Notes under the pieces: generated by a model | Told to the model about the DNA's origin: nothing | Seen by the model: the letters and a program-made list of their open reading frames with translations, nothing else | Databases searched by the model: none | Shown here: in pieces, positions 25,785 to 35,556 of the stretch | Numbering within the stretch: the stretch's first letter is position 1 | How the letters are laid out: every line of letters starts with the position of its first letter | Translations under genes and position numbers: made by a program | Assembly: GCA_003220615.1 (NCBI GenBank) | Contig: QHTB01000131.1 | Coordinates: 1 to 64,000 of the forward strand | Direction of reading: 5' to 3' | Origin: Candidatus Rokuibacteriota bacterium | GTDB lineage: Bacteria > Methylomirabilota > Methylomirabilia > Rokubacteriales > CSP1-6 | DNA length: 64,000 nucleotides

Positions 25785-27226
25785 GCCTGGAGACACTGGT
25801 CCGACGCATCGCCACCCAGGTGCGCTGGCGCCGCGCCGAGCACTACGCGGTGCGCGGCCTGTTCTACGGCGCCCTGGCCGGTGCGCTCCTGCTCGCGCTC
25901 AAGTTCTTCCTCGGCCCGTGGGCGTTGACGGCGGCGGGTATCTCGGTGGTCGTCGGGCTGCTCGCCGGTGCGGCGTGGGGCGCGACCAAGCGTGTGCCGC
26001 TCGCGGACGCGGCGCGACTGGCCGATCGCCACTACGGATTACAAGATAGGGTGACCACGGCGCTGGAATGGTCGGCCCGTGCCGACCGCACGTCGATGGT
26101 CGATTCGCTCGTGGCCGATGCCACGGCACGCGTGGCCGCGCTCGCGCCCAGGCAGGTGATCGAGCGCCAGTGGCCACGCGAGGCGCGATGGCTGCCGCTT
26201 CCTCTCCTCGGCGTCCTCGTGCTGCTCGTGACCCCACCGATCCCGTTGCCGTCGGGACGGCTGCTCGATCTGTCGCCGTCGTCGGAGAGTGAGGAGACGC
26301 GCGACAGGCCGGAGGCGGGAACGCTGGAGCAGGAGAAGCGCCCGCTGCCGCGGACCGCGGTCAAGACGCCCTCGTTCGAAGAGCGTGACTACATGCAGCG
26401 GGGAATGACCGGGGCCGGCGCCACCGCCGGCGACCTCTCGGCGGTGTTCAAGGACACCTCGCTCGCCAATCAGCGGCCGGACTTCAATTCGTTCCTCAAG
26501 AAGGGCGACGAACGGTTGAAGATGCTGGAGCAAGTCGATCGTCTGCCCGACCTCCAGTCCGACTTCACGGCGAGCCAGTACAAGATGGTCTTCAAGAAGT
26601 CGAAGGCGCTGACGGGTGGCCTCCGTCCCGATCAGATCTCCCCGCAGAAGCTGAAGGAGTTGCTGGAGGAGATGGAGCGGCTCGGACGCAAGGGCGGCGG
26701 CAACGTCGGGTCCGAGGTGTCGGAAGGGATGGAGGCGCTCGAGTACGGACAGCAAGACCGGGCCCTCGACGCCATGGAGAAGGCGCTCAACAAGCTTCGC
26801 GCGATGGAGGAGCAGCAGCGCTCCGGCAAGAATCTTCGAGGGGGTCGCGAGTCCGAGCGTGGCCGCGGCTCCGATCGTGATCGCGGCCGCAGCGGTGGCG
26901 GGGGCGCTGACGATCAGGACTTCGGTGAGGGCGAGGGACTGCTGCCCGGCAAGGGCAAGAGCCCGAATCCCAAGGGGGAGGCGTCGCAGCGGCTGCGGGC
27001 GAGTCCTTACGACGTCGGCGTCGAAGGCGAATCACGCCAGGGCCGCAAGGATGGGTACGACACGAACATGACGGGCCGCAGCGGCAAGATGCCCTCGCGG
27101 CTGGGCTATCTCGGCGTCATCGGTCAGTACCGGAAGCAGATGGAGGACACGCTGGCGCGCGAGCAGGTGCCCCGGGACTTCCACGGGCAGATCAGAGAGT
27201 ATTTCCAGTCGCTCGACGAGCGGTAG
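25781..27226 (+). CDS. Membrane-anchored protein of MoxR/VWA clusters (DUF4175-like)
   Basis: 481 residues. Two membrane segments lie near residues 27-70 and one near 132-150. A long charged, partly coiled-coil middle follows, then a low-complexity Gly/Arg/Asp stretch (SERGRGSDRDRGRSGGGG). The C-terminal IGQYRKQMEDTLAREQVP...REYFQSLDER is conserved in clusters of this type. Its role is unknown. Gene order suggests it is a membrane scaffold for the MoxR/DUF58/VWA machinery. Confidence 0.7.
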
Positions 27227-27229
27227 TTC

Positions 27230-28120
27230 GTGACGACGGGCACCAGATCCGTCTCGTTCACGCCAGACTTCCTGGCCCAGCTCGAACGGCTCGCGCTCGC
27301 GTCGCGCCGGACGTTCCGGGGACGAGTGAGGGGCGAGCGGCGCAGCCCGCGCAAAGGGCAGAGCGTCGAGTTCTCGGATTACCGGCCGTACGGCATCGGC
27401 GACGACCTCCGCTACGTCGACTGGAACATCTTCGGCCGCCTCGATCGTCTGCACGTGAAGCTCTTCGTCGACGAGGAGGATCTGTGCCTGCACCTGCTCG
27501 TCGATGCCTCCCGCTCGATGGGGTTTGGTCAGCCCCAGAAGCTCGAGTACGCGGCACGGCTGGCCGCCGCCCTCGGCTTCGTGGGGCTCGTCAACCACGA
27601 GCGCGTCGGCCTCGGGATCTTGCGCGATCGCGTGAGCGAAGGCTGGGCGCCCGTGCGCGGGCGCAACCAGTTCCCCCACCTGGCCGACTTCCTGAGCCAG
27701 GTCGAGGCGGACGGCACGACCAACCTGAACGACGGCCTCGGCAACTACGCGCGACGCGCGCGCGAGCCCGGGCTGGCCGTGGTGATCTCGGACCTCCTCG
27801 ATCCCGGCGGATTCGAGGCCGGGCTGCGGGCCCTGCTCGAGCGCCGCTTCGAGGTCCACGTGATCCATCTGCTCTCGGCGGAGGAGCTCAATCCCACGCT
27901 GACCGGTGATCTCCGGCTGGAAGATTCGGAGACCGGCGAAGTGCGCGAGATCAGCATCGATGGCGACGCGCTCCGCGGGTACCGCGAGCGTCTGCACGCG
28001 TTCCTCGAGCGCGTCGAGACGTTCTGCCACGGGCGCGAGATCGGGTACCGCCGCGTGAGCACCGATGCGCCGATGGAGGACTTCCTCCTGGCGCAGCTCC
28101 GGGGACTGCTGCTCTCGTGA
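27230..28120 (+). CDS. DUF58 domain protein
   Basis: 296 residues. GLRRSPR-like region GERRSPRKGQSVEFSDYRPY followed by DDLRYVDWNIFGRLDRLHVK is the DUF58 signature. A VWA-like fold follows (LLVDASRSMGFG). DUF58 proteins are regular partners of MoxR ATPases and of transglutaminase or VWA proteins. GTG 27230 lies 3 nt after the previous stop, and the end overlaps the next GTG. Confidence 0.9.
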   Translation: MTTGTRSVSFTPDFLAQLERLALASRRTFRGRVRGERRSPRKGQSVEFSDYRPYGIGDDLRYVDWNIFGRLDRLHVKLFVDEEDLCLHLLVDASRSMGFGQPQKLEYAARLAAALGFVGLVNHERVGLGILRDRVSEGWAPVRGRNQFPHLADFLSQVEADGTTNLNDGLGNYARRAREPGLAVVISDLLDPGGFEAGLRALLERRFEVHVIHLLSAEELNPTLTGDLRLEDSETGEVREISIDGDALRGYRERLHAFLERVETFCHGREIGYRRVSTDAPMEDFLLAQLRGLLLS

Positions 28121-31100
28121 ACTTCCTCTCGCCCCTGGCCCTCGGCCTGTTCGCCCTGTCGCTCCCGCTGGTGCTCCTCTACTTCCTCAAGGTGCGCCGC
28201 CGCGAGCGCATGGTGCCGAGCCTCCTGCTGTGGGAGACGTCGCTCCGCGACCGAGAGGCCTCCGCCTTCTTCCAGCGTCTGCAGCGCGATCCGCTGCTCG
28301 CGCTCCAGATCCTGGCCCTGGCCGCGATGGCGGTGGCGCTGGCCCGCCCGGCGGTGACGGTGATGGGCCAGGGCGCGCGCAAGGTCGTCGTGGTGATGGA
28401 CACGTCGGCCTCCATGAAGGCGCGCGATGCCGGGGGCACCCGCTTCGCCGCGGCGCGGGCGCAGGCCGCCTCGCTGGTGAGCAGCCTCGGCGAGGGCGCC
28501 GAGGTGATGGTGATCGAGTCGGGTGTGCAGCCGCACGTGCTGGCGCCGCTCAGTCGCGACCGCGAGCGCGCCGCGTCGGCCATCCGCTCCACGCGCCCGC
28601 GCGATCTCCCCCATCGATTGACGGACGCCCTGCGGACGGCGCGGGCGCTCGTGGGCGCCGATCCACGCGCCGAGATCTACGTCTTCACGGATGGCGCGTT
28701 CACACTCGCCGCTGGCCCCGAATCGCAAGACGCTCGGATCCACTGGATGACGGTGGGGCGCGGCGGGCGCAACGTCGGCATCACCAACCTCGCCGTTCGC
28801 AAGAACTACTACGGCTCCTTCGAATACCAGGCGTTCGCCTCGCTGGTGAACTACACCGGCGAGATGCAGACCTTCACGTTCACGCTGGCCGTCGACGGCA
28901 ACGCGATCGCCGACAAGACCGTCACGCTCGAGCCGAACGTGCGCCGCTCGCTCCTGCTGCCCTTCAGCCACACGGGAGGCGGCGTGGTGAAGGCGAGCAT
29001 CGACGTCCGCGACGATCTCGCCACCGACAACACGGCGTGGGCGGTGCTGCCGCCGCCCCGGAAGATCGCCGTGATGCTGGTCAGCCCGGGCAACCTCTTC
29101 CTGGAAAAGGTGCTCCGCACGGATCCCCAGGTCGCGCTCGACGTTCGCACGCCCGACCAGTATCAGGGCGGGATGGGCGAGGCCGACGTGGTCGTGCTCG
29201 ACTCGGTCACGCTGCCCCGTGTGGGCCAGGGCCGCTTCGTGTTCGTCAACGCGGTGCCGGCCGACGTGCCGCTCGAAACGCTCGGGCGCATCGAGCGCCC
29301 GACGATCATGGACTGGGACCGCTCACACCCGGTGATGCGTCACGTCGAGTTCGCGAAGGTGAACATCGAGGACGCGCTCCGCATCCGGCCCCTCGCGGCC
29401 GGCCGGCCCCTCGTGGAAGCGGTCGGTGGCCCGCTGATCTACGCGCTCGAGGAACCCGACCGCAAGGCGCTCTTCGTCGGCTTCGACCTCTTCAAGACCG
29501 ACTTCCCGCTGCGGGTGGCCTTTCCGTTGATCCTCTCCAACGGGTTGCGCTGGCTGCATCCGGCCGGTCTCGATCAAGCGAGCCTCCAGCTCACCGCCGG
29601 TCAGCCGATCCTGTTGCCGGTCGAGCACGGCGTGACCAGCGTCTCCGTGAACACGCCGGGCGGACGGACGGTCAAGGCTCAGGTCACGCGCGGCGTCGTC
29701 AGCTTCACCGAAACCGACGAGGTCGGCGTCTACACGCTCAGCACGGCCAAGGGCGAGACGAAGATCGCGGTGAACCTAGCCGACGCCGACGAGTCCGACA
29801 TTACGCCTCGGCCGTTGCCCACGGCGGCGGCGCGCGCGACCGAGGCGGTGACGCCCGTCGCCGTGCAGCGGGAGCTCTGGCAGCTCTTCGTCGTGATCGC
29901 GCTGGCGCTGCTCGTGATCGAAGGGCTGCTCTACTGGCGCCGCCAGAGCGGCGGACACCTCGCGCTGCCGTCGTCTCTCGGCGACCGATGGGCGCTCGCG
30001 CTGCGCAGCGCCCTCGTCGTCGTGCTCGCGTTGACGTTGCTCAAGCCGACGGTGCCGCGCTGGGTGGACCGTCTCAACGTCGTCTTCCTCCTCGATCATT
30101 CCGACAGCGTGAGCCTGGCGGCGCGCGAGCGCGCCTGGCGGTTCGCGGCGGAGTCGGTCAAGTCGATGCGCGGCAACGACCGCGTCAGCCTCGTCGTGTT
30201 CGGCGAGGACGCCGTCGTGGATCAGTCGCTGGCTAATCGCAGTGGGCTGGATCGGCCGAAGGCGGACGTGGGCGGCCGCGGCACCAACATCTTCCAGGCC
30301 ATCCAGCTCGCGCTGGCGACGCTGCCGCCCGGCCAGGCCAACCGCATCGTGATGCTGACGGACGGGCAGGAAAACGGCGGCCAGGCCGTGGCGGGCGCGC
30401 AGGCGTCCAGGGAGAGCGGCGCGGACATCTTCTACGTTCCGGCCCCGCTCACCTTCGATCAGGAAGTCGTGGCCGAGTCCCTGGTCCTACCCCAGGAGGT
30501 CAAGTACGGAGAGCCCTTCCAGGCCCGCGTGGTGGCGTGGAGCCTCAAGGACACGCAGGGGAGGCTCTCCCTCTTCCGTAACGGCGAGTTCCTGGGCTCG
30601 CAGGTCGTGCGCCTGCAGGCCGGCAAGAACGTGTTCAGCTATCGCCAGGCGCTCGACGCCAGCGGCATCCACGTCTACCAGGCCTCGCTCGAGGTCGACG
30701 GCGACACCATCGAGGACAACAATCGCGCGGTCGGGTCCGTCGTGGTCCGCGGCCGCCCGCAAGTGCTGCTGGCCGAGAAGGACCGGAGCCACGCCCAGTC
30801 CCTCGCTTCGGCGCTCCGCTCGCAGAACATCGAGGTCACGGTGGTGGACGCCGGCGGCGTCCCCAAGGACATCGTCGGGCTGCAGAAATACGACGGCGTG
30901 ATCCTCTCCAACGTCTCGTCGCTGAAGCTCACCCGCGCGCAGATGACGATGATCCGCGACTACGTCCGCGACCAGGGCGGCGGCTTGATCATGGTCGGCG
31001 GCGAGGAGAGCTTCGGTCTGGGCGGCTATTACCGAACGCCGATCGAGGAAGCGCTGCCCGTGACGATGGAGGTCAAGCAGAAGGTCGAGATCCCGAGCCT

Positions 31101-32502
31101 GGCCGTCGTCCTCTCCATCGACCGCTCCGGTTCCATGGCCATGTCCACCGGCGACGAGAAAGTCACCAAGCTCGACCTCGCCAAGGAAGCCTCCCATCTC
31201 GTGGTGGACTTGCTCGACGACCGCAACGAAGTCGGCGTGATGAGCTGGGACACCGAGTTCATCTGGGACGTCGCCATGCGGTCGGCGCGCGACAAGGCCG
31301 CTATCCATCACGCCATCGCGACGATCAAGGCCGGGGGCGGGACCGATGGCTACCCGGCGCTCAAGGAGTCGTACGCCGTTCTCTTCGAGCGGCCGGCGCT
31401 GCTCAAGCACGTCATCTTCCTGTCCGACGGCCAGATGACGCGCGGTGATTTTGCTGGCCTGCTGCGTCGGATGGCCAAGGACAAGATCACGGTCTCGACC
31501 GTCGCCATCGGCAAGGACGCCGATCTCCAGCTCATGGTGGACATCGCCAAGTGGGGCCGCGGCCGCTTCTACTACACCGAAGACTCCCAGACGATCCCAC
31601 GGATCTTCACGCTCGAGACCCAGCTCGCCTCGAAGGCGTCCCTGATCGAGCAACCGTTCAAGCCCCAACTGACCTCCGCATCGCACGAGGCGATGCAGGA
31701 CATCGACTGGAAGGCGGTGCCGCCGCTCGGCGGTTACGTGGCGACCACGCTCAAGCAGACGGCCGAGCTGGTGCTGATGAGCCACCAGGAGGATCCGGTG
31801 CTCGCCACCTGGCGCTACGGCCTGGGCCGGTCGGCGGCGTTCACGTCGGACGCCAAGGCGAAGTGGGGCGTGCTCTGGCTGCGCTGGCGCGACTTCAACA
31901 AGTTCTGGGCCCAGCTCACACGCTGGACGCTGCGCAGCGGCACGCGGAGCGACACCACCGCCGTCGTGGCCCGGCACGACCGAACCGGCGAGGTGATCGT
32001 GGACGCCGTCGACAGCAAGGGCGAGTTCATCAACTTCCTCGACTCCCAGGTGGGCATCGTGTCGCCCAACCGCGAGCGGAGCGTCATCGATCTGGAGCAG
32101 GTCGGCCCCGGCCGCTACCGTGGGCGGTTCGAGGCCGAGCAGGAGGGGGTTTACCTGGTCGGCATCGGCCAGCGGCGGCAGGAACGCGTGGTTGGCTCTC
32201 AGCTGGCAGGGTTGGTGGTACCGTATGCACAGGAGCTTCGCGACCTTGGCGTCGACGAGGCGCGGCTCCGAGAGCTGGCTGAGTTGACGGGTGGGGGCAC
32301 GCTTGGCGAGCCGCGCGAGACGTTTCAGCGCGGGCGCCGCCAGTCGCGCATTGCCATCGACGTCTGGCCCTGGCTCGTCGGCCTGGTGGCTGTGATGATG
32401 GTGCCCGAGATCGCGCTGCGGCGACTCGGAGCGGGGGCGTGGCAGCGAATCATTCCCGCTCGTTGGCGTCGAGACCCTGAAAGGGGGCAGAACGATGCGT
32501 GA
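28117..32502 (+). CDS. Giant BatA/VWA protein with three VWA-like regions
   Basis: 1461 residues. The N-terminus NFLSPLALGLFALSLPLVLLYFLKVRRRE is a BatA-type double membrane hairpin. VWA-like regions with MIDAS-type strands occur at about residues 90 (VVVMDTSASMK), 665 (VVFLLDHSDSVS) and 995 (VVLSIDRSGSMAMS). A membrane segment near 588-607 separates the first two, and another near 1420 follows. Between the second and third VWA is a GATase1-like region (GVILSNVSS, GGGLIMVGGEESFG). It probably arose by fusion of two Bat-type proteins and works with the MoxR ATPase at the membrane. Confidence 0.85.
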   Translation: MNFLSPLALGLFALSLPLVLLYFLKVRRRERMVPSLLLWETSLRDREASAFFQRLQRDPLLALQILALAAMAVALARPAVTVMGQGARKVVVVMDTSASMKARDAGGTRFAAARAQAASLVSSLGEGAEVMVIESGVQPHVLAPLSRDRERAASAIRSTRPRDLPHRLTDALRTARALVGADPRAEIYVFTDGAFTLAAGPESQDARIHWMTVGRGGRNVGITNLAVRKNYYGSFEYQAFASLVNYTGEMQTFTFTLAVDGNAIADKTVTLEPNVRRSLLLPFSHTGGGVVKASIDVRDDLATDNTAWAVLPPPRKIAVMLVSPGNLFLEKVLRTDPQVALDVRTPDQYQGGMGEADVVVLDSVTLPRVGQGRFVFVNAVPADVPLETLGRIERPTIMDWDRSHPVMRHVEFAKVNIEDALRIRPLAAGRPLVEAVGGPLIYALEEPDRKALFVGFDLFKTDFPLRVAFPLILSNGLRWLHPAGLDQASLQLTAGQPILLPVEHGVTSVSVNTPGGRTVKAQVTRGVVSFTETDEVGVYTLSTAKGETKIAVNLADADESDITPRPLPTAAARATEAVTPVAVQRELWQLFVVIALALLVIEGLLYWRRQSGGHLALPSSLGDRWALALRSALVVVLALTLLKPTVPRWVDRLNVVFLLDHSDSVSLAARERAWRFAAESVKSMRGNDRVSLVVFGEDAVVDQSLANRSGLDRPKADVGGRGTNIFQAIQLALATLPPGQANRIVMLTDGQENGGQAVAGAQASRESGADIFYVPAPLTFDQEVVAESLVLPQEVKYGEPFQARVVAWSLKDTQGRLSLFRNGEFLGSQVVRLQAGKNVFSYRQALDASGIHVYQASLEVDGDTIEDNNRAVGSVVVRGRPQVLLAEKDRSHAQSLASALRSQNIEVTVVDAGGVPKDIVGLQKYDGVILSNVSSLKLTRAQMTMIRDYVRDQGGGLIMVGGEESFGLGGYYRTPIEEALPVTMEVKQKVEIPSLAVVLSIDRSGSMAMSTGDEKVTKLDLAKEASHLVVDLLDDRNEVGVMSWDTEFIWDVAMRSARDKAAIHHAIATIKAGGGTDGYPALKESYAVLFERPALLKHVIFLSDGQMTRGDFAGLLRRMAKDKITVSTVAIGKDADLQLMVDIAKWGRGRFYYTEDSQTIPRIFTLETQLASKASLIEQPFKPQLTSASHEAMQDIDWKAVPPLGGYVATTLKQTAELVLMSHQEDPVLATWRYGLGRSAAFTSDAKAKWGVLWLRWRDFNKFWAQLTRWTLRSGTRSDTTAVVARHDRTGEVIVDAVDSKGEFINFLDSQVGIVSPNRERSVIDLEQVGPGRYRGRFEAEQEGVYLVGIGQRRQERVVGSQLAGLVVPYAQELRDLGVDEARLRELAELTGGGTLGEPRETFQRGRRQSRIAIDVWPWLVGLVAVMMVPEIALRRLGAGAWQRIIPARWRRDPERGQNDA

Positions 32503-33847
32503 CCCGCGACCCGCGGTGATCCTCGGGATCCTGGGGATCCTGACCGCGCTGGTGGCGTTCACTGCCCCGGCGAGCGCCGCGGTCAAGCCCCGCGTGGTGC
32601 TCGTCGCGCCGTTCGACGCGGGCACGCTGCCGGCCGACGATCGCTGGATCGGTGAGGGCATCGGACAGGTCGTCACCCTCGGACTCGCCCAGCACCCGGC
32701 CTTCGTTCAGCTCGACAAGAGCCGTCTCCGCGCCCTCGGTCAGCCCGAGACGTGGGGTGAGGCGGCGGTGATCCAGGCCGCCAAGGTTTCGCGTGCCGAC
32801 GCGGCCCTGTTCGGCGAGGTCAGCCGGACCGGCAGCGACTACACGGTACGGCCGCGACTGGTGGAGCTGAAGGCGGGCGCGGCTCCCGAGGTGCTAGCGC
32901 TCGAGCCGGTGACCATTCCGGACAGCGAACTGCTCACCAAGCTCTCCGTCGTGGTCGTGGCGTACGCGCGCACCCTGAAGGTGCCGCTCACGGACGGCGA
33001 CATCGCGCGCATGGAAAAGGCTGCCCGACCGACGAAGTCGATGCGCGCGTTCGAGCTCTTCGCCCGCAGCGAGACCGCGGCACGCCGCGGCGGGCAGGAG
33101 GGCAACGAGAGCGCGGCCGATCTGCTGGCGCGAGCGATCGAGGCGGATCCGAACTTCGTGGTGGCGCAGTACACCCTGGGCGTCGTTCACCAGGCCCTTG
33201 GCAACCGCTGGAAGGCTGCGGCTCAGTACCGGGCGTCGACCCAGCTCGATCCTTTGTATCCGGAGCCCTACAAGGCGCTCGGCGACCTCTTCCTGGCGGC
33301 GCCGCGTCGACTCTTCGACCAGGCCGTCGAGGCGTACAACAAGGCGATCGAGCTTCGACCCTTCTACGCCGACGCCCACGTTGGACTGGGGGAAGCCCGC
33401 GCGGCGAAAGGCGAGACCGATGCGGCGGTGGCGGCCTACCAGAAGGCTCTGAGCTTCAACCCGGTGAATCCACGCGTTTACATGAGCCTCGGGAAGATCT
33501 ACTACAGCGAGAAGGGCCTCTACTATGAGGCCGTGAACGCCTACAAGAAGGCCATCGATCTCGATCCGTCGTCGGTCGAGGCTCGTATGGGCCTCGGCGA
33601 GGTCTACGAGGACAAGGGCCTCTACAAGGAAGCGATCGAGGAGTACCGGCGCGTCATCGAGGTCGACGCCAAGCACACCGGCGCCATGTACAACTTGGCC
33701 GTCGTCTACGAGCGCACGGATCCCCGGGAAGCGATCGCCCAGTGGGAGCGCTATATCGCGCTGGCTTCCCAGCTCCCGTCCGAGAAGGACTGGGTCGACG
33801 TCGCCCGCCAGCATCTCAAGAAGCTGCGCAACCAGGTCAAGGACTAG
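32495..33847 (+). CDS. Exported TPR-repeat protein
   Basis: 450 residues. A Sec leader (VILGILGILTALVAFTAPASA) is followed by a FlgO/TolB-N-like alpha/beta region (VVLVAPFDAGTLPADDRWIG). At least six TPRs follow from residue ~200 (ADAHVGLGEARAAKGETDAA, YMSLGKIYYSEKGLYYEAV). It starts inside the end of the VWA gene and probably completes that cluster as a periplasmic adaptor. Confidence 0.85.
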   Translation: MRDPRPAVILGILGILTALVAFTAPASAAVKPRVVLVAPFDAGTLPADDRWIGEGIGQVVTLGLAQHPAFVQLDKSRLRALGQPETWGEAAVIQAAKVSRADAALFGEVSRTGSDYTVRPRLVELKAGAAPEVLALEPVTIPDSELLTKLSVVVVAYARTLKVPLTDGDIARMEKAARPTKSMRAFELFARSETAARRGGQEGNESAADLLARAIEADPNFVVAQYTLGVVHQALGNRWKAAAQYRASTQLDPLYPEPYKALGDLFLAAPRRLFDQAVEAYNKAIELRPFYADAHVGLGEARAAKGETDAAVAAYQKALSFNPVNPRVYMSLGKIYYSEKGLYYEAVNAYKKAIDLDPSSVEARMGLGEVYEDKGLYKEAIEEYRRVIEVDAKHTGAMYNLAVVYERTDPREAIAQWERYIALASQLPSEKDWVDVARQHLKKLRNQVKD

Positions 33848-33855
33848 CCCCCCGC

Positions 33856-34842
33856 GTGGAGGAGCTCAGGAAGGATCCCACCCGCGGCCGGTGGGTGTTG
33901 ATCCGGCCCAAGGGCCACAGCGCAGGCGAGGATGACTGCCCGTACTGTCCCGGCAATGAGGCCGCCACCATCGAAATCGCGGCCTACCGGAAGGATGGTG
34001 CGCCACCCAATGGCCCGGGGTGGAGCGTGCGAGTTGTCCCCGCCAGCGATCCCTACTTTCGCATCGAGTGGGAGCTGATCCGCGAAGGCGTCGGCATGTT
34101 CGACATGATCACGCCCCGCGGCGCCAGCGAGCTCGTGCTCGAGTCGCCTCGCCACGACGACACGCTGGCGACGATGGCGCCCGAGCAGATCGAGTCCGTG
34201 CTGTGGATGTGGCGCGACCGACTGCTGGACCTGAAGCGCGATGGGCAGATCCGCGACATCCTGGTCTCCCGTCATCACAAGAAGCCTGGTGTGCCGTGGC
34301 ACCATCCGTACTCGCGCCTGACGGCCATCCCGATCGTGTTCGACGAGACGCGCCAGGAGTTGCGCGAGGCGCGCGAGTACTACCAGTACAAGCGGCGCTG
34401 TCTCTATTGCGACATGCTGCGTCAGGAGATCGGAGCCCAGGGGCGAGTCGCACGGCTGACGCCGGGGTTTGCCGCCCTCGTCCCGTACGCGGCCCGCAGT
34501 CCGCTGGAGACGTGGTTCCTGCCGCGACGCCACGGGTGCTCGTTCGAGGATGCCCTGACGGCGGACACCGCGGCCGACCTCGCCCGGCTCGTGTCCCAGT
34601 ACTTCCGGACCCTCGCGGCCTCGTTCGGCGATCCCGGCTACGAGCTCGTTCTCCACACCGCTCCGAATCTTCGATCCCGGATCCTCCAGGGGGACTGGGC
34701 AACGATCCGCGACGACTATCACTGGCACATCGAGATCCTGGCCCAGCCCGAGAAGATCAACAGGGTCGGTGGGATCTTCGTGAACGAGAAGCCTCCGGAG
34801 GCCACGGCGAACGACCTCCGGACGTCCTGGCAGACGACCTAG
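33856..34842 (+). CDS. GalT-like nucleotidylyltransferase family protein with altered active-site motif
   Basis: 328 residues from GTG 33856 with the galactose-1-phosphate uridylyltransferase fold: zinc motif CPYCPGNE, second Cys pair CLYCDM, and C-terminal HWHIEIL. The HPHxQ motif that carries the nucleophilic His in GalT reads HPYSR here (WHHPYSRLTAIP). Loss of that His argues against normal uridylyl transfer. It may be a pseudo-enzyme, or use a different residue. No galK or galE is adjacent. Confidence 0.75.
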   Translation: MEELRKDPTRGRWVLIRPKGHSAGEDDCPYCPGNEAATIEIAAYRKDGAPPNGPGWSVRVVPASDPYFRIEWELIREGVGMFDMITPRGASELVLESPRHDDTLATMAPEQIESVLWMWRDRLLDLKRDGQIRDILVSRHHKKPGVPWHHPYSRLTAIPIVFDETRQELREAREYYQYKRRCLYCDMLRQEIGAQGRVARLTPGFAALVPYAARSPLETWFLPRRHGCSFEDALTADTAADLARLVSQYFRTLAASFGDPGYELVLHTAPNLRSRILQGDWATIRDDYHWHIEILAQPEKINRVGGIFVNEKPPEATANDLRTSWQTT

Positions 34843-34869
34843 GATTCACCAGTCCCGGCAGGGTTTTCC

Positions 34870-34897
34870 TTGACATCAGGACGACGGGGTGTAAACT
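34870..34897 (+). promoter_or_regulatory. Sigma70-type promoter of iscR
   Basis: TTGACA (34870-34875), a 16-bp spacer and TAAACT (34892-34897) form a good housekeeping promoter, ~50 bp before ATG 34950. It lies just past the GalT-like gene. Confidence 0.7.
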
Positions 34898-34917
34898 CCG
34901 ACTGAAATGATCGCCGA
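34893..34917 (+). promoter_or_regulatory. Possible IscR type 1-like operator
   Basis: The stretch overlapping the -10 box and start point contains CCGACTGAAATGATC, which resembles the centre of the E. coli IscR type 1 site (YYGACTRWWWYAGTC). The match is partial, about 17 of 25 positions by eye. It fits autoregulation by Fe-S-loaded IscR. Confidence 0.35.
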
Positions 34918-34949
34918 TCGAAATGGTCGCCTTTGATGGGAGAACGGTG

Positions 34950-35381
34950 ATGCTGCGCTTCACCAAACGAGCCGACTACGGACTGATGGCCATCCATTAC
35001 ATTGCCATCCATGAGGACCGCGGCTCGGTGAGCGCAAAGCGGATCGCGGACGAGTTCGGGATTCCACCGGAGCTCCTGGCCAAGATCCTCCAGCGGCTGG
35101 CGCGAGAGCGGTTGATCGTCAGCTACAACGGGCCGAAGGGCGGGTATGCGCTGGCCCGGCGACCGGCGGAGATCTCGGTCGGGCAGGTGGTGCGCGCGCT
35201 CGAGGGCCCGATCAACATCGTGGAGTGTATGGAGAGCGACAGTGACTGTCCGCAGATGGCTCGCTGCAACCTGCGACGGCCGGTGCAGAAGATCCAGGTC
35301 GCGATCAGCCAGATGCTGGACTCGATGAGCCTGGCCGAGCTGGTGGCCAATGACGTGCCCGAGTTGTTCGCGATTCGGTAG
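34950..35381 (+). CDS. iscR: Rrf2-family Fe-S regulator IscR
   Basis: 143 residues. The winged HTH is MLRFTKRADYGLMAIHYIA...IPPELLAKILQRLARERLI...GPKGGYALAR. Three Cys, in VECMESDSDCPQMARC, form the cluster-binding site seen in IscR/NsrR-type members. It is the first gene of the ISC operon and probably represses it when Fe-S is sufficient. ATG 34950 is chosen; GTG 34947 and ATG 34923 are in frame upstream. Confidence 0.9.
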   Translation: MLRFTKRADYGLMAIHYIAIHEDRGSVSAKRIADEFGIPPELLAKILQRLARERLIVSYNGPKGGYALARRPAEISVGQVVRALEGPINIVECMESDSDCPQMARCNLRRPVQKIQVAISQMLDSMSLAELVANDVPELFAIR

Positions 35382-35556
35382 TGCGAGCCGAGCAGCGCGG
35401 GAGTTGCCGCAGGCACGATCGCTGCGAGGTGAGCGGTGAAATGGCCCGAGGAGTGCGAACCGAGCGACCCGAGCGGCCCGAGCGGGCTGGGCCCCGCCAG
35501 TCGCGAGCCGAGCAGTGAAATGACCGGAAATCGATGAGCGAAGAGAGAGGCGAGCG
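35382..35556 (+). repeat. iscR-iscS spacer with degenerate direct repeats
   Basis: 175 bp without a gene. GCGAGCCGAGCAG occurs near 35383 and again near 35502. GTGAAATG follows GAGCG/GAGCA twice (about 35434 and 35514), and CCCGAGCG repeats near 35467-35485. These resemble the short GC-rich repeat families common in such genomes. No terminator or RNA fold is evident. The iscS ribosome site AGAGAGGCGAG is at the end. Confidence 0.5.
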
